DNA of 64,000 nucleotides from Mycobacterium botniense (GCF_010723305.1 NZ_BLKW01000004.1:1550001-1614000), one strand, 5' to 3'. Counted from the first letter of the stretch, positions 40,562 to 53,584 are shown. The notes: generated by a model not told the origin, from the letters alone. Translations and numbers: made by a program.

Positions 40562-41119
40562 TCACGCGCGGCCCAGGTAGCTGCCGTCGCGGGAATCGAC
40601 CTTCAGCTTGTCGCCGGTGTTGATGAATAACGGCACGTTGATCTGCGCGCCGGTCTCCAAGGTGGCCGGCTTGGTGCCCGCGCTGGAGCGGTCACCCTGC
40701 AGCCCGGGCTCGGTGTGGGCGACGTGGAGTTCCACGGTCACCGGCAGCTCGATGTACAGCGGGGTGCCGTTGTGGAAGGCCACCTGCACCGGCATGCCCT
40801 CCAGCAGGAACCGGGCGGCGTCGCCGACCAGGGACTCCGGCAACGTGTGCTGTTCGTAGTCCTCGGCGTCCATGAACACGAAGTCCGAACCGTCGCGGTA
40901 CAAAAACGTCGTGTCGCGCCGGTCCACGGTGGCGGTCTCCACCTTGACCCCGGCGTTGAACGTCTTGTCCACGACTTTGCCCGAGAGCACGTTTTTCAGC
41001 TTGGTGCGCACAAAAGCCGGGCCCTTGCCCGGTTTGACGTGCTGGAACTCCACGATCGTCCACAGCTGGCCGTCCAGCACCAGAACCAGCCCGTTCCTGA
41101 AGTCGGCAGTGGTCGCCAC
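40562..41119 (-). CDS. efp: Translation elongation factor P
   Basis: EF-P relieves ribosome stalling at proline stretches. The 185-residue product has three beta-barrel domains. The domain I loop reads [24 protein letters not shown], where the Lys in PGKG is the position modified in many bacteria. Domains II and III include [19 protein letters not shown] and the C-terminal signature [24 protein letters not shown] 41119 is the start. It lies between pepQ (17 bp upstream) and nusB. The nearby Pro-rich proteins (55619, 36764) are the kind of product that needs it. Confidence 0.97.
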   Translation of the reverse strand: MATTADFRNGLVLVLDGQLWTIVEFQHVKPGKGPAFVRTKLKNVLSGKVVDKTFNAGVKVETATVDRRDTTFLYRDGSDFVFMDAEDYEQHTLPESLVGDAARFLLEGMPVQVAFHNGTPLYIELPVTVELHVAHTEPGLQGDRSSAGTKPATLETGAQINVPLFINTGDKLKVDSRDGSYLGRA

Positions 41120-41136
41120 GGTCGGTGAATCTCCTA

Positions 41137-42231
41137 CTACACAATGGTCAGTTCCTTAGGGAACTGAGTGAGCAATTCCGGTGCGTGCCCGGATGTTTCG
41201 TCAGCCACAACCAAGGTGTCCTCGATGCGGACACCTCCGCGGCCGGGCAGATAGACGCCGGGCTCCACGGTCACCACAGAGCCCGCCCGTAGTGTACCGG
41301 CGGCTGCCGCGCTGATCCCGGGCGCTTCGTGGATCTGCAGGCCCACCCCGTGGCCGAGGCCGTGGCTGAAGTGCTCCCCGTAACCGGCGTCGTCGATCAC
41401 GCGGCGGGCCGCGCCGTCCACGTCGCGCAGACAGGCTCCCGGCCGCAGCGCCTCCCGGCCCGCCCGCTGTGCGGCGGCGACCAGCTGATAGAGCTCCCGC
41501 TGCCAGTCGGCCGCCCGCTCCAGCACGAAGGTGCGGGTCATATCGGAGTGGTATCCGCCCACCAGCGCGCCGAAGTCGATCTTGACGAAATCACCGGGCG
41601 CCAACTCCGCGTCGGTGGGCCGGTGATGCGGGATCGCCGAGTTGGCTCCGGCGGCCACGATCGTCTCGAAGGACACCCCGTCGGCGCCGTGGTCGAACAT
41701 CAGCGACTCCAGTTCGCGGGTCACGTCGCGTTCGGTGCGGCCCGGGCGCAGGCCGCCGTGGGCCACCAGGTCGGTCAGCGCCGCGTCGGCCGCCTCGCAG
41801 GCGCGCCGCAGCAACGCCACCTCGCCGGGGTCTTTGACCTCGCGCAGCGCCTCCACGGTGCCCGAAGCGCGGACCAGCTCGGTGGCGCCCGCCGCCTCCG
41901 ACAGCGCGTCGAACCCGTCCACGGTGACCACATGGCTCTCGAAGCCCAGCCGCCGCACTCCGCCGGCGGCGGCCTGCCCCGCCAGATAGCGCCCGCATGC
42001 CCGGTCGATGGCCAGATCCAGGTCCGGGGCCTGCTGCCCGGCCTGGGTGCGGTAGCGCCCGTCGGTGGCCAAGACCGGGTTGCGCTCATCGGCGAACACC
42101 AGCAGCGCCGCGTTGGAGCCGGTGAAGCCCGACAGGTAGCACACGTTCACCAGGTCGGTGACCAGCATCGCGTCCAGTCCCTCCGCAGCGAGCCGGGCGC
42201 GCAGATTGTCTCGGCGTTGGGAATGTGTCAC
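41137..42231 (-). CDS. pepQ: Xaa-Pro aminopeptidase/dipeptidase (M24B)
   Basis: This 364-residue metallopeptidase of the pita-bread fold has an N-terminal creatinase-like domain (residues 1-125). Metal ligands are visible in [22 protein letters not shown] (Asp, Asp), [13 protein letters not shown] (His), [21 protein letters not shown] (Glu) and the last Glu nearby. It removes N-terminal residues before proline in the cytosol. GTG 42231 was chosen, and it is divergent from the membrane-protein gene at 42265 with a 33-bp gap. In M. tuberculosis it is Rv2535c. Confidence 0.94.
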   Translation of the reverse strand: MTHSQRRDNLRARLAAEGLDAMLVTDLVNVCYLSGFTGSNAALLVFADERNPVLATDGRYRTQAGQQAPDLDLAIDRACGRYLAGQAAAGGVRRLGFESHVVTVDGFDALSEAAGATELVRASGTVEALREVKDPGEVALLRRACEAADAALTDLVAHGGLRPGRTERDVTRELESLMFDHGADGVSFETIVAAGANSAIPHHRPTDAELAPGDFVKIDFGALVGGYHSDMTRTFVLERAADWQRELYQLVAAAQRAGREALRPGACLRDVDGAARRVIDDAGYGEHFSHGLGHGVGLQIHEAPGISAAAAGTLRAGSVVTVEPGVYLPGRGGVRIEDTLVVADETSGHAPELLTQFPKELTIV

Positions 42232-42264
42232 AACCGACGACGTTACTCGCTACGCTGTGGCCCC

Positions 42265-42968
42265 ATGACTAACTGGATGTCACGCGGATTGGTGTTCGCC
42301 GCCGCGATGGTCGTTGTCCGCTTATTCCAGGGGACGCTGATCAACACGTGGCCGACCCGGGCGGGGTTGATCAGCCTTGTGCTGGTCGCCGTCTTCGTCA
42401 TCGCGGTCGTCGCATGGGGGCTGACCGACGGCCGCGCCGACGCCATCGCCAACCCGGATCCGGATCGGCGCGCCGACCTGGCGATGACCTGGCTGCTGGC
42501 CGGTTTGGTGGCCGGGATCGTCAGCGGTGCGGTGACGTGGCTGATTTCCCTGTTCTACAAGGGTCTGTACGTGGGGACGTTGATCAACGAGCTGACGACA
42601 TTCGCCGCGTTTACCGCGCTGTTGGTGTTTCTGCCCGGGATGGGCGGTGTGACGGTCGGCCGCTGGGCTGTCGACCGGCAGCTGGAGAAGATGCCCGTGC
42701 GCCATCACGGCCTGGCGGCCGGCAACCAGGACCGCGTCGACACCGACGTGTTCGCCGCCGTTCGCGCCGATGAAACCCCCACCGGCGAGGTCGTCACACC
42801 GGGGCTGCGCACATCGGCGGTGGCGGGCGCGGGCGCCCGGGAAACGACCGAGGTGACCCTGCCCGCGTACGCTGACGAACCCACCCTGCCGGCTGCGACG
42901 GCTCAGCCGCAGCAGCCCGTGACCCCGGCGGACACCGGCCAGATACTCCAGCACCCGCCGGAGGACGA

Positions 42969-42978
<10 letters not shown>
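42265..42978 (+). CDS. Conserved membrane protein (Rv2536-like)
   Basis: The 237-residue product has four predicted membrane segments in the first 130 residues ([62 protein letters not shown] and [20 protein letters not shown]). A hydrophilic cytosolic tail rich in Pro, Thr and Gln follows. It matches Rv2536 in position and layout, and the function is unknown. ATG 42265 begins MTNWMSRG. The 312 upstream codons of the open frame mirror pepQ. Its 3' end overlaps the convergent aroQ by 10 bp. Confidence 0.85.
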
Positions 42979-45076
<2,098 letters not shown>

Positions 45077-46300
45077 CTATCCCCCGGCGCACCGGGCCGG
45101 GCCGGTGGCCGGTGCCCGCTCGGCGACCGCACGCAGATACGCCTCGGCGTTGCGGCGGGTTTCGGCCAGCGAGTCGCCGCCGAACTTCTCCAGCGCCGCG
45201 CGGGCCAGCACCAGCGCCACCATGGTTTCGACCACCACCCCGGCGGCCGGCACCGCGCACACGTCGGAGCGCTGGTTGATCGCGACGGCCTGCTCGCCGG
45301 TGGCCAGGTCGACGGTGGCCAGCGCCCGCGGCACGGTGGAGATCGGTTTCATCGCCGCGCGCACCCGCAGCGGCTGGCCGTTGGTCATGCCGCCTTCCAG
45401 CCCGCCGGCCCGGTTGGTGGAGCGGACCACACTGTCGCGGCCGGGATACATCTCGTCGTGGGCGCGGCTGCCGCGGCGGCGCGCGGTGGCGAACCCGTCG
45501 CCGATCTCCACACCCTTGATCGCCTGGATGCCCATCACGGCGGCGGCGAGCTGGCTGTCGAGCCGGTTATCGCCGCTGGTGAACGATCCCAGCCCCACCG
45601 GCACACCGTGCGCGACGGCTTCGACCACGCCGCCGAGGGTGTCGCCGTCCTTCTTGGCGGCCTCGATCTCGGCGATCATGGACTGTTCGGCGGCCTTGTC
45701 GAAGGCGCGCACCGGGCTGGCGTCGATCGCGGGCAGGTCCTCCGGCGCGGGCGGCGGGCCGTCGTAGGGCACCGACGCGCCGATGGAGATGACGTGGGAC
45801 AGCACCTCGATGCCCAGGGCCTGCCGCAGAAACAGCCGGGCGACCGTGCCGGCCGCGACGCGGGCCGCGGTCTCGCGGGCGCTGGCCCGCTCCAGCACCG
45901 GGCGGGCGTCGTCGAAACCGTATTTGAGCATGCCGGCATAGTCGGCGTGGCCGGGTCGCGGGCGGGTCAGCGGGGCGTTGCGGGCCAGGCCGGCCAGTGC
46001 CGCCGGGTCGACCGGGTCGGCGGCCATCACGGTCTGCCATTTGGGCCATTCGGTGTTGGCGATCTCGATGGCGATCGGCCCGCCCAGGGTAACGCCGTGG
46101 CGCACCCCGGCCAGCAGTGTCACGGCGTCGCGTTCGAATGTCATGCGGGCGCCGCGGCCGTAGCCCAGCCGCCGCCGCGCCAGCTGGGCTGCGATGTCGT
46201 CGCTGGTGACGGCCACCCCGGCGACCATGCCCTCCAGCACGGCCACCAGCGCACGGCCGTGGGATTCACCGGCGGTGGTCCAGCGCAACACGCGTCCCAT
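45077..46300 (-). CDS. aroC: Chorismate synthase
   Basis: AroC eliminates phosphate from EPSP to make chorismate, using reduced FMN. The 407-residue product begins [25 protein letters not shown] with the first His signature. Next come [17 protein letters not shown], the FMN signature region [19 protein letters not shown] and a third motif [20 protein letters not shown]. tuberculosis calls it aroF (Rv2540c). It heads the aroC-aroK-aroB-aroQ run, with aroE about 1.4 kb further upstream on the same strand. Confidence 0.97.
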   Translation of the reverse strand: MGRVLRWTTAGESHGRALVAVLEGMVAGVAVTSDDIAAQLARRRLGYGRGARMTFERDAVTLLAGVRHGVTLGGPIAIEIANTEWPKWQTVMAADPVDPAALAGLARNAPLTRPRPGHADYAGMLKYGFDDARPVLERASARETAARVAAGTVARLFLRQALGIEVLSHVISIGASVPYDGPPPAPEDLPAIDASPVRAFDKAAEQSMIAEIEAAKKDGDTLGGVVEAVAHGVPVGLGSFTSGDNRLDSQLAAAVMGIQAIKGVEIGDGFATARRRGSRAHDEMYPGRDSVVRSTNRAGGLEGGMTNGQPLRVRAAMKPISTVPRALATVDLATGEQAVAINQRSDVCAVPAAGVVVETMVALVLARAALEKFGGDSLAETRRNAEAYLRAVAERAPATGPARCAGG

Positions 46301-46393
46301 CTTCCCATGTCGGCTGCTGCTCCGGGCAGCGCGCGCCCCGGAGCCGCGGCGCGGATCACCCCGGGGCGGCCCCGAGCGTGCATCGCGTCCCCG

Positions 46394-46945
46394 TCACGCC
46401 AGGCCCAGATGTGTCGCGGCGGCCGTCACGGCCTCGTCATCGACGCTGAGTGTGCGCACGCCGCGCACGGTCAGTGCATCCAGGGCACGGTCGAACAGCG
46501 TCACCTGCAACCAGCTCGCCTCCAGTGTCGACCACCACCGCAGCCCCGCCGCCTCGGGATGGCGCTCGAACTGGGCCAGCGCGTAGGCCTGCGTGACAGA
46601 ACGCCGGCCGGTCGCCACCACCGAGGGGCGCAGCGACTCGGCCACCAGCACAGACGGCTCGTCGAGGTCGACGAGCCGCGCGGTCGCGGCGAGCTCCAAC
46701 TCAGCCAGTGCGAGCTGCCGCCCCGATCGGACCAGCAGCCCGGGCGTGAGGTCCCCGGTCCCGCGGAATGGGGCGAGCATCTCGGCCACCGCCGAAACGG
46801 CCGTCTCCGCCACGTACAGACAGCCGTACCGGTCCGGGGCGTCGTGGCGCCCGCTGCCCTGGTATTCGCGGGGCACCCACAGGGCGTGCCCGGGTTTTGC
46901 GACCGGCGCCGACGGGTCCCAGGGCAAGACCCGCCACAGCCTCAC
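46394..46945 (-). CDS. RES-domain toxin (NAD-degrading, MbcT-like)
   Basis: The 183-residue RES domain has LWRVLPWDPSAP at the start, then DRYGCLYVAETAVSAVAEML and later AYALAQFERHPEAAGLRWWSTLEAS. The latter holds the Arg/Tyr/Glu/Ser-type residues that give the family its name. RES toxins such as MbcT degrade NAD+. The GTG at 46945 overlaps the antitoxin stop (GTGA), the usual Xre-then-RES order. It lies in the stretch that in M. tuberculosis holds several vap toxin-antitoxin genes between aroF and Rv2551c. Confidence 0.87.
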   Translation of the reverse strand: MRLWRVLPWDPSAPVAKPGHALWVPREYQGSGRHDAPDRYGCLYVAETAVSAVAEMLAPFRGTGDLTPGLLVRSGRQLALAELELAATARLVDLDEPSVLVAESLRPSVVATGRRSVTQAYALAQFERHPEAAGLRWWSTLEASWLQVTLFDRALDALTVRGVRTLSVDDEAVTAAATHLGLA

Positions 46946-47277
46946 GCGAAGCCGCCGGCGCGTTCGTTGGCGATCGCATCCAGAACCTCGCGGGTCTGGC
47001 CGCGGCGAATCAGATCCACCGGCCGCCGACCGCCCAGGTTCGGGTTCGCCCCGAGCAGCCAGCGCTGCGCGGCCTCCGGCGCATACAGCCGCAACAGGTG
47101 GGCCATCACGAGCTCCAGCAGGTCCACCCGGGCGGCATTGAGGTCATCGATGCCCTGGCCCCTGCGCCACCGCGTGACTTGCGCGGCATTGACACCGAGC
47201 AGGTCGGCCAGGCGCCGCTGCGAGCCGACGTCACGGCTCAGCGCGGCGACCTTCTCGGCTGTGGGAACGGGCACCAC
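46942..47277 (-). CDS. Xre/MbcA-type antitoxin (DUF2384)
   Basis: The 111-residue product has an N-terminal HTH (QRRLADLLGVNAAQVTRWRRGQGIDDLNAARVDLL). The C-terminal MbcA/ParS toxin-binding module reads QRWLLGANPNLGGRRPVDLIRRGQTREVLDAIANERAGGFA. It neutralises the RES toxin encoded 4 bp downstream and should repress the operon from the palindrome at 47287-47307. GTG 47277 was taken, and GTG 47274 is an alternative. Confidence 0.88.
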   Translation of the reverse strand: MVPVPTAEKVAALSRDVGSQRRLADLLGVNAAQVTRWRRGQGIDDLNAARVDLLELVMAHLLRLYAPEAAQRWLLGANPNLGGRRPVDLIRRGQTREVLDAIANERAGGFA

Positions 47278-47286
47278 CCCAGCCTA

Positions 47287-47307
47287 GCGCAACATAATGT
47301 GTTGCGC
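47287..47307 (-). promoter_or_regulatory. Palindromic operator of the Xre-RES operon
   Basis: There is a perfect 8-bp dyad, GCGCAACA (47287-47294) and TGTTGCGC (47300-47307), with a 5-bp spacer. It lies 10 bp before the antitoxin start and ends at the base before the prepilin-peptidase stop codon. TATGTT within it is a possible -10 on the minus strand. This is a typical autoregulatory site for a toxin-antitoxin operon. Confidence 0.7.
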
Positions 47308-47736
47308 TCACTGGAGCACCAGTGCGGCCGCCGCCACGGTGGCCAGACACATCGACGGCCCGTGCGGCACCGCCGGCCCGGATCGGCGCAGCACGGCGAC
47401 CACACCCCACAGCGCGGTCAGCAGCGGCGCACCCACGGCCGCCAGAAACCACACCGCGGCACCCAGCCAGCCGGTGAGCGCGCCCAGCCCGAACGCCAGC
47501 TTGACATCCCCGGCGCCCATCGCCGCCGGCGCCGCCAGATGCACCAGCAGATACACCGCACCGAGCGCGCCCGCACCCAGCAGGGCCGGGCCTCCGCGCC
47601 CGGCGAGCACCGCCCCCAACAGGATCACGCCCGCTCCGGGCAGGGTGAGCCAGTTGGGCAGCCGGCGGTGCCGCAGATCGTAGAGGGTTAACAGCGTCAG
47701 CCACACCAGCACTGCGCTGAGCATTCCGGTCCGCAT
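47308..47736 (-). CDS. Prepilin leader peptidase, A24 family (Rv2551c-like)
   Basis: The 142-residue integral membrane protein shows the two A24 aspartates, in LTLYDLRHRRLPNWLTLPGA and MGAGDVKLAFGLGALTGW. It lacks the N-terminal methylase domain of the long form, as is usual for the short TadV/Rv2551c type. It would process prepilin-like signal peptides at the membrane. No pilin gene is in the window. It starts 10 bp after the aroE stop on the same strand. Confidence 0.9.
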   Translation of the reverse strand: MRTGMLSAVLVWLTLLTLYDLRHRRLPNWLTLPGAGVILLGAVLAGRGGPALLGAGALGAVYLLVHLAAPAAMGAGDVKLAFGLGALTGWLGAAVWFLAAVGAPLLTALWGVVAVLRRSGPAVPHGPSMCLATVAAAALVLQ

Positions 47737-47746
47737 CCGCGGCAGG

Positions 47747-48562
47747 CTAACCCAACGCCCCTAAAGCGCAAGCCATCGCCTCTCGCGGTGCGGGCAGTCC
47801 TGTGAATTGTTCGACCTGGGCGAACGCCTGATGCAGCAACATCTGCAACCCGCTGATCACCTGCCCCCCGGCGGCCGTCACGGCGGCCGCCAGCGGGGTG
47901 GGCCAGGGGTCATAGACGGCGTCCAGCAGCACCGGAACCCGCGCGAACAGCTCGGCGTAGCGGCCCGCCGCCTCCGCCGGGATGGTGCTGACCAGCACCT
48001 GCGCCGCGGCGACCGCGTCGGGTGCCCCGCTGCTGTCCAGGGCGCAGAACCGGGTCTCGACACCGACGCGTTCGCCCAGCCGCACCAGCCGGGCGGCCTG
48101 GTCCGGATTGCGGGCGAGCACGGTCACCGCGTCGACGCCGAGCCCGGCCAGCGCCACCACCGCGGCCGGGGCGGTGCCGCCCGACCCGCACACCAGGGCG
48201 TGCCCGGAGGCCGCACCGAGCGCCCCGCTCACCCCGTCGATATCGGTATTATCGGCCCGCCAGCCGCGCGGCGTGCGCACCAAGGTGTTGGCCGCGCCGA
48301 CCAGATCGGCGCGGGCGGTGCGCTCGTCGGCGCAGCGCAGCGCGGCGAACTTGCCCGGCATGGTGACCGAGACGCCCACCCACTCGGGTCCCAAAGCGCC
48401 GACCAGCGCCGGCAGCCGCTCGGCGTCGCACTCGATGCGCTCGTAGGTCCAATCGTGCAGGCCCAGCGCCCGATAGGCGGCCAGGTGCAGCTGCGGAGAG
48501 CGGGAATGCGCAACCGGTGAGCCCAGCACGCCGGCTTTTCTACCGCGCGCTGTCGAGGACAC
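47747..48562 (-). CDS. aroE: Shikimate dehydrogenase
   Basis: AroE reduces 3-dehydroshikimate with NADPH. The 271-residue product has the shikimate-binding loop KAGVLGSPVAHSRSPQLHLAAY, VSVTMPGKFAAL (catalytic Lys) and NTDIDGVSGAL (Asp), with a NADP fold at ALVCGSGGTAPAAVVALAGLG. GTG 48562 overlaps the mltG 3' end by 23 bp. The longer frame upstream to 48745 reads mltG sequence out of frame. M. tuberculosis Rv2552c is 269 residues. Confidence 0.95.
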   Translation of the reverse strand: MSSTARGRKAGVLGSPVAHSRSPQLHLAAYRALGLHDWTYERIECDAERLPALVGALGPEWVGVSVTMPGKFAALRCADERTARADLVGAANTLVRTPRGWRADNTDIDGVSGALGAASGHALVCGSGGTAPAAVVALAGLGVDAVTVLARNPDQAARLVRLGERVGVETRFCALDSSGAPDAVAAAQVLVSTIPAEAAGRYAELFARVPVLLDAVYDPWPTPLAAAVTAAGGQVISGLQMLLHQAFAQVEQFTGLPAPREAMACALGALG

Positions 48563-49787
48563 CGTTGTGCTTGGCCAGTTCGACGTCGGCCAGATGCTGT
48601 TGGTAATCCGCCGTGAACAGCGTCGTTCCCTGCGCGTCGATGGTGACGAAGTACAGCCAGTCGCCGGGCTCGGGATGCTCGGCCGCGTGCAGCGCGTCGA
48701 CCCCGGGGGAACAGATCGGGGTGGCCGGCAGCCCCTCGGCGACATAGGTGTTCCACGGCGTGGGCTGGGCGCGGTCGGCGTCGGTGGTGGCCACCTCCCG
48801 GCGGTCCAGCGGGTAGTTCACCGTCGAGTCGAATTGCAATGTGCGGTGCTCACGCAGCCGGTTGTAAATGACCTCAGCCACCTTGGGGAAATCCTGCGGT
48901 GTGGATTCGCGCTGCACCAGCGAGGCCACCACCAGCACGTCATAGGGGGACAGGTTCATCGTTCTGGCGGTGTCCAGCAGCCCGGATTCCACATATTGCT
49001 CGGTGCTGGCGCTGATCAGCGTCGCCAGGATGCTCTGGGCCGAGGCCGACGGGTTGACGTTGAACGTTCCCGGCGCGATCAGCCCCTCGATGCGGCGATG
49101 GTCATTGGCCATCTCCGTCACCGGCTGGCTGGCCCAGTTCGGCACCGACAGCATCGCCGGGGCAGCCTCGCCGGCCGCGGTGCGCAGGTCGGCCACCGAG
49201 ACACAGCGCCGCTGCCCATCCAGATCCACGCAGGTGGCCCGGGAGATCAGCGTCAAGATGCCCGGGGTCACCGCGTTGGTTTTGACGTCGGTGGTGTCGT
49301 CGAGCTGGCGGCCTTCCGGGATGACCAGCCGGCCGACCCGGTTGTTGGGGTCGGTCAGCCGCGCGACGGCGGCGGCCGCCGGAATCTGGGTGCGCATCCG
49401 GTAGAAACCCGGCTGAATCGATGAGATCGCGGCGTTGCCGTGCGCCGCGTCGACGAATGCCCGGACCGTGCGCACGACGTCGTGGTTCTGCAGCGTCTCC
49501 CCGATGGCCGTGGTCGAGTCGCCGGAGTGGATCTGGATGACGACATCCCGCTTACCGGAGCCGCTGTAGTCGTTGTTGGGTCCGAACACGGTGTGCCACA
49601 GCCGCGAGCCGACGAACACCGCCGCCACGGCCACCGTGATGAGCAGCGCGGTGGCGAATCCGGTGACCATGCGCCGCCGGCGGCGGCTGCGTTCGGCGCG
49701 GATCCGCTCAGCGCGGGTCATCCGCCGCCGCGACGGCCCGACCGCCACCGGCCCGGCCCGGTTGCGCCGCGACCCCTCAGCCACCAC
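48540..49787 (-). CDS. mltG: Endolytic transglycosylase MltG
   Basis: MltG cleaves nascent peptidoglycan at the outer face of the membrane. The 415-residue product has a basic cytosolic N-terminus ([20 protein letters not shown]), one membrane helix ([22 protein letters not shown]), a LysM-like domain and the YceG core. The catalytic Glu is in [24 protein letters not shown] and the substrate motif in [22 protein letters not shown] 49787 overlaps the ruvX 3' end. Another GTG follows at 49784. Confidence 0.94.
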   Translation of the reverse strand: MVAEGSRRNRAGPVAVGPSRRRMTRAERIRAERSRRRRRMVTGFATALLITVAVAAVFVGSRLWHTVFGPNNDYSGSGKRDVVIQIHSGDSTTAIGETLQNHDVVRTVRAFVDAAHGNAAISSIQPGFYRMRTQIPAAAAVARLTDPNNRVGRLVIPEGRQLDDTTDVKTNAVTPGILTLISRATCVDLDGQRRCVSVADLRTAAGEAAPAMLSVPNWASQPVTEMANDHRRIEGLIAPGTFNVNPSASAQSILATLISASTEQYVESGLLDTARTMNLSPYDVLVVASLVQRESTPQDFPKVAEVIYNRLREHRTLQFDSTVNYPLDRREVATTDADRAQPTPWNTYVAEGLPATPICSPGVDALHAAEHPEPGDWLYFVTIDAQGTTLFTADYQQHLADVELAKHNGVLDSAR

Positions 49788-50289
49788 TGCCCTCCCCGGA
49801 CGCGGCCAGCGCGGTGCGGCGCTGATCCAGCCACCCCTGCAGGATCGCCACCGCCGCGGCCTGGTCGATGAGGCCGCGTTGCGCCTTTGCCCGCACTCCC
49901 GCCGCGCGCAGCGCGCGCTGGGCGCTGACGGTGCTGAGCCGCTCGTCGGCCAGCCGCACCGGGGTGGGGGCGATCCGCCGCGCCAGCGCCTCGGCCAGCT
50001 CGATCGCGTCCCGGGCCGCCGGGCCGGTGGTATCGGCCAGGGTGCGCGGCAGCCCGACGACCACCTCCACCGCTTCCAGCTCACCGACCATCTCGGCCAG
50101 CCGGCGCAGATGCCCGCCGTCGCGGCGCACGGTTGCCACCGGGGTGGCCAGGATGGCGTCCGGGTCGCTGACCGCCACCCCGATGCGCACCCCGCCCACG
50201 TCGATCCCGAGCCGGCGGCCCCGCCCCGGGTCTTTGGCCTGGGCCGGATCGCCGGGCCGGTCGGGCCCGCGGTGCGCTGGGCGGCCCAC
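49777..50289 (-). CDS. ruvX: Putative pre-16S rRNA nuclease/Holliday junction resolvase RuvX (YqgF)
   Basis: This 170-residue RNase H-fold protein has [17 protein letters not shown] (first catalytic Asp), VVVGLPRTL, the middle motif [17 protein letters not shown] (Glu) and the C-terminal [15 protein letters not shown] (Asp). YqgF proteins process 16S rRNA 5' ends, and a resolvase role has also been proposed. The GTG start abuts the alaS stop directly (TGAGTG-type junction). alaS-ruvX-mltG-aroE is conserved order. Confidence 0.94.
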   Translation of the reverse strand: MGRPAHRGPDRPGDPAQAKDPGRGRRLGIDVGGVRIGVAVSDPDAILATPVATVRRDGGHLRRLAEMVGELEAVEVVVGLPRTLADTTGPAARDAIELAEALARRIAPTPVRLADERLSTVSAQRALRAAGVRAKAQRGLIDQAAAVAILQGWLDQRRTALAASGEGSGG

Positions 50290-52986
50290 TCAGCCGACCT
50301 GTGCTATCTCGGTGCGCACCGCGTCCAGTGCAGCGTCGATACCTGAGGCGTCTTTCCCCGAGCCCTGCGCCAGGTCGGCCTTGCCGCCGCCGCGGCCGTT
50401 GACCGCCGCCGAAATCCGCTTGACCAGGTCGTCGGCCCGGATGCCCAGATCCTGCGCGGCGGGATTGGCGGCGACGGCATAGGGCACCGCGTCCCCGTCA
50501 CCTCCCGAGATCAGCGCCACCACCGCCGGACCGCTGCCCAGCTTGCCGCGGATATCACCGACCAACGACCGCAGGTCGCCGGCCGTCATTGCCCCGGACA
50601 TCCGCTGCGCCACCAGACGGACGTTACCGATGCGCTCGGCGCCGGCGGCGGCGTTGGTGGCAGCGGCGCGCGCGTTCGCCAGCCGGGTGCGTTCGAGTTC
50701 CTTCTCGGCGGCCTTGAGCCGCTCCACCAGGTTGGCCACCCGGGCCGGCACCTCCTCGGAGGGCACCCGCAACGACGCGGCCAGCCCCGCCATCAAAGCA
50801 CGCTCCTTGGCCAGGTGGCGGAACGAGTCCAGCCCCACGTAGGCCTCCACCCGGCGCACTCCCGAGCCGATCGATGATTCGCCGACGATCGTCACCGGCC
50901 CGATCTGCGCGGAGTTGTGGACATGGGTGCCGCCGCACAGCTCCAGGGAGAACGGTCCGCCGATCTCCACGACGCGTACCACCTCGGGGTAGCGCTCACC
51001 GAACAGCGCCAACGCACCCATCGCCTTGGCTTTGTCGAGCCGCTCGGTGAACGTGTGCACCTCGTAGTCGGCTTGCACCGCCTCGTTGGTGACCTCCTCG
51101 ACCTGCCTGCGCTGCTCCTCGGTCAACGGCCCCTGCCAGTTGAAGTCGAAACGCAAATAACCCGGCCGGTTCAGTGACCCAGCCTGAACAGCGTTGGGCC
51201 CCAGCACTTGACGCAGCGCAGCATGCACCATGTGGGTGCCCGAGTGGCCCTGGGTGGCGCCCTTGCGCCACTGCGGATCCACCGCGGCGATGACGGTGTC
51301 GCCCTCGACGAATTCCCCCGATTCCACGTTGACCTGGTGTACCCACAAGGTCTGGGCGATCTTCTGCACATCGGTGACCGCCGCGCGGGCGCTCGCACCC
51401 GCGCCGGTGCCGCTGATGGTGCCGGCGTCGGCGAGCTGTCCCCCGGATTCGGCGTATAGCGGGGTGCGATCCAGCACCAGCTCGACCCGGCCGGCGCCGG
51501 CCGCGTCGCTGTGGGATACCACCGGAACCCGCCTGCCGTCGATGAAGATGCCCAGGATCCGCGCCTCGGACGTCAGCTCGTCGAACCCGGTGAACTCGGT
51601 GGGCCCGGCGTCGACCAGCTCCCGGTAGGCGGACAGGTCGGCGTGCGCATGTTTGCGCGCGGCGGCGTCGGCCTTGGCGCGGCGGCGCTGCTCGGCCATC
51701 AGCTCGCGGAAGCCGTGCTCGTCGACCGTCAGCCCCGCTTCGGCGGCCATCTCGAGGGTGAGCTCGATCGGGAAACCATAGGTGTCGTGCAACGTGAAGG
51801 CATCCGAGCCGGAAACCACGGTGGCGCCGGCGGATTTGGTGGCGCTGGCCACCTCCTCGAACAGCCGCGACCCGGAGGCCAGGGTGCGGTTGAACGCGGT
51901 CTCCTCGGCGACCGCGATGCGGTTGATCCGCGCGAAGTCGCTGACCAGTTCCGGATACGACGGTCCCATCGCGTCGCGCACGGCGGCCATCAACTCGCCC
52001 ACGATCGGCCCGTCGATACCCAGCAGCTTGGCCGAGCGGATCACCCGGCGCAGCAGCCGGCGCAGCACATAGCCGCGGCCGTCGTTGCCCGGACTGACGC
52101 CGTCAGCGATCAGGATGGCGGCGGTGCGGCTGTGGTCGGCGATGATGCGGTAGCGCACGTCGTCGTCGTGGTTACCGGCGTCGTAGGGACGCGCGGCAAC
52201 GGTGACAACTTTGTCGAGGATCGGCCTGAGCAGGTCAGTCTCGTAGACGTTGTGCACGTTCTGCAGCACGCAGGCGACCCGCTCCACCCCCATGCCGGTG
52301 TCGATGTTCTTGCGCGGCAGCGGCCCGAGGATCTCGAAACCGGTTTTGCCGGTGCCCTCGCCGCGTTCGCTTTGCATGAACACCAGATTCCACAGCTCGA
52401 TATAGCGGTCCTCGCTGACCGCCGGGCCGCCGCCGGGGCCGAATTCTTCTCCGCGGTCGTAGTAAATCTCCGACGACGGCCCGCACGGACCGGGAATACC
52501 CATCGACCAGAAGTTGTGTTCCATACCGCGGCGCTGAACCCGCTCAGCGGGCAGCCCGGCCACCTCCTGCCACAGCTCCGCGGCCTCGTTGTCGTCGTAA
52601 TACACTGTGGCCCAAATTCTTTCCGGGTCCAACCCGTACCCGCCGTCGGCGACGCTGGTGGTCAGCAGTGTCCACGCCAATTCGATCGCGCCACGCTTGA
52701 AATAGTCGCCGAACGAGAAATTGCCGGCCATCTGAAAAAAGGTGTTGTGCCGCGGTGTGACGCCCACCTCGTCGATGTCGGCGGTGCGGATGCACTTCTG
52801 GATGCTGGTGGCCCTGGTGTACGGCGGTGTGCGCTGGCCGAGGAAAAACGGCACGAACTGGACCATCCCCGCGTTGACGAACAACAAGTTGGGGTCGTCG
52901 AGGATCACCGAGGCGCTGGGCACCTCGGTGTGCCCCGCCTTCACGAAATGATCGAGGAACCGTTTCCTGATCTCGTGTGTCTGCAC
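50290..52986 (-). CDS. alaS: Alanyl-tRNA synthetase
   Basis: The 898-residue class II synthetase begins [44 protein letters not shown] with motif 1. Motif 2 lies around [25 protein letters not shown] and motif 3 in [20 protein letters not shown]. The editing domain has the zinc ligands [12 protein letters not shown] and [17 protein letters not shown]. The C-terminal oligomerisation domain runs from about residue 760. GTG 52986 starts it. A complete, ordinary gene. Confidence 0.97.
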   Translation of the reverse strand: MQTHEIRKRFLDHFVKAGHTEVPSASVILDDPNLLFVNAGMVQFVPFFLGQRTPPYTRATSIQKCIRTADIDEVGVTPRHNTFFQMAGNFSFGDYFKRGAIELAWTLLTTSVADGGYGLDPERIWATVYYDDNEAAELWQEVAGLPAERVQRRGMEHNFWSMGIPGPCGPSSEIYYDRGEEFGPGGGPAVSEDRYIELWNLVFMQSERGEGTGKTGFEILGPLPRKNIDTGMGVERVACVLQNVHNVYETDLLRPILDKVVTVAARPYDAGNHDDDVRYRIIADHSRTAAILIADGVSPGNDGRGYVLRRLLRRVIRSAKLLGIDGPIVGELMAAVRDAMGPSYPELVSDFARINRIAVAEETAFNRTLASGSRLFEEVASATKSAGATVVSGSDAFTLHDTYGFPIELTLEMAAEAGLTVDEHGFRELMAEQRRRAKADAAARKHAHADLSAYRELVDAGPTEFTGFDELTSEARILGIFIDGRRVPVVSHSDAAGAGRVELVLDRTPLYAESGGQLADAGTISGTGAGASARAAVTDVQKIAQTLWVHQVNVESGEFVEGDTVIAAVDPQWRKGATQGHSGTHMVHAALRQVLGPNAVQAGSLNRPGYLRFDFNWQGPLTEEQRRQVEEVTNEAVQADYEVHTFTERLDKAKAMGALALFGERYPEVVRVVEIGGPFSLELCGGTHVHNSAQIGPVTIVGESSIGSGVRRVEAYVGLDSFRHLAKERALMAGLAASLRVPSEEVPARVANLVERLKAAEKELERTRLANARAAATNAAAGAERIGNVRLVAQRMSGAMTAGDLRSLVGDIRGKLGSGPAVVALISGGDGDAVPYAVAANPAAQDLGIRADDLVKRISAAVNGRGGGKADLAQGSGKDASGIDAALDAVRTEIAQVG

Positions 52987-53031
52987 TTTCCGCTTCCTTT
53001 TGCCGTGCCGCGGCCTGTCACCAGGGTATTC

Positions 53032-53460
53032 TCAGGTGCTCGCCGGTGACGGCTCCGGGGCGCCGACGACAAAGCTCAACCGTACCGAGCGCCTCGGGTT
53101 ATCGCGGTTGAGGTCGACCAGCACAATGCTCTGCCAGGTGCCCAGCAGTGGCACCCCGCCCTGCACCGGCACGGTCACCGACGGGGAGACCAGCGCGGGC
53201 AGCAGATGATCGGCGCCGTGGCCGTACGATCCGTGCGCGTGCCGATAGCGGCCGTCGCGCGGCAGTAACCGTTCCAGCGCGTCGACCAGGTCGTCGTCGG
53301 AACCCGAGCCCGTCTCGATGATCGCGACCCCCGCGGTCGCGTGCGGCACGAAAACATTGCACAGGCCATCGCTGTGGGGTTTGCAGAACGCCCGCACCGC
53401 CTCGGTGAGATCGACGATGCGGCGGCGCGCGGTGTCCACGTCCAGCACGTCGGTATGCAC
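53032..53460 (-). CDS. YjbQ/UPF0047 family protein (Rv2556c-like)
   Basis: The 142-residue product has the UPF0047 signature: VFVPHATAGVAIIET, DLVDALERLLP, HGADHLLPALVSPSVTVPVQGG and LGTWQSIVLVDLNRDNPRRSVRLSFV. The His residues in the first and third motifs form the presumed metal or phosphate site. Some members show weak thiamine-phosphate synthase activity. The role here is unknown. GTG 53460 (VHTDVLDVDTARRR) is preferred, and the open frame upstream is not conserved. A C-terminal PEPSPAST tail follows the core. Confidence 0.9.
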   Translation of the reverse strand: MHTDVLDVDTARRRIVDLTEAVRAFCKPHSDGLCNVFVPHATAGVAIIETGSGSDDDLVDALERLLPRDGRYRHAHGSYGHGADHLLPALVSPSVTVPVQGGVPLLGTWQSIVLVDLNRDNPRRSVRLSFVVGAPEPSPAST

Positions 53461-53584
53461 GCAATTCAGCCTACGGGGCGGGTTCTCCTCGCGGCCAATC
53501 CGTGGCAAACCCATTGCGACGCATACCCGGTTGGAGGAAGGTAGGGGATGGAGGGCCGGCGCTACCCGGGCGCTGCCCGACTAG

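Noticed and set aside
51511..53049. 512-codon plus-strand frame opposite alaS
   Set aside because: Shadow of alaS, with no recognisable motif and His/Gly/Arg-rich composition.
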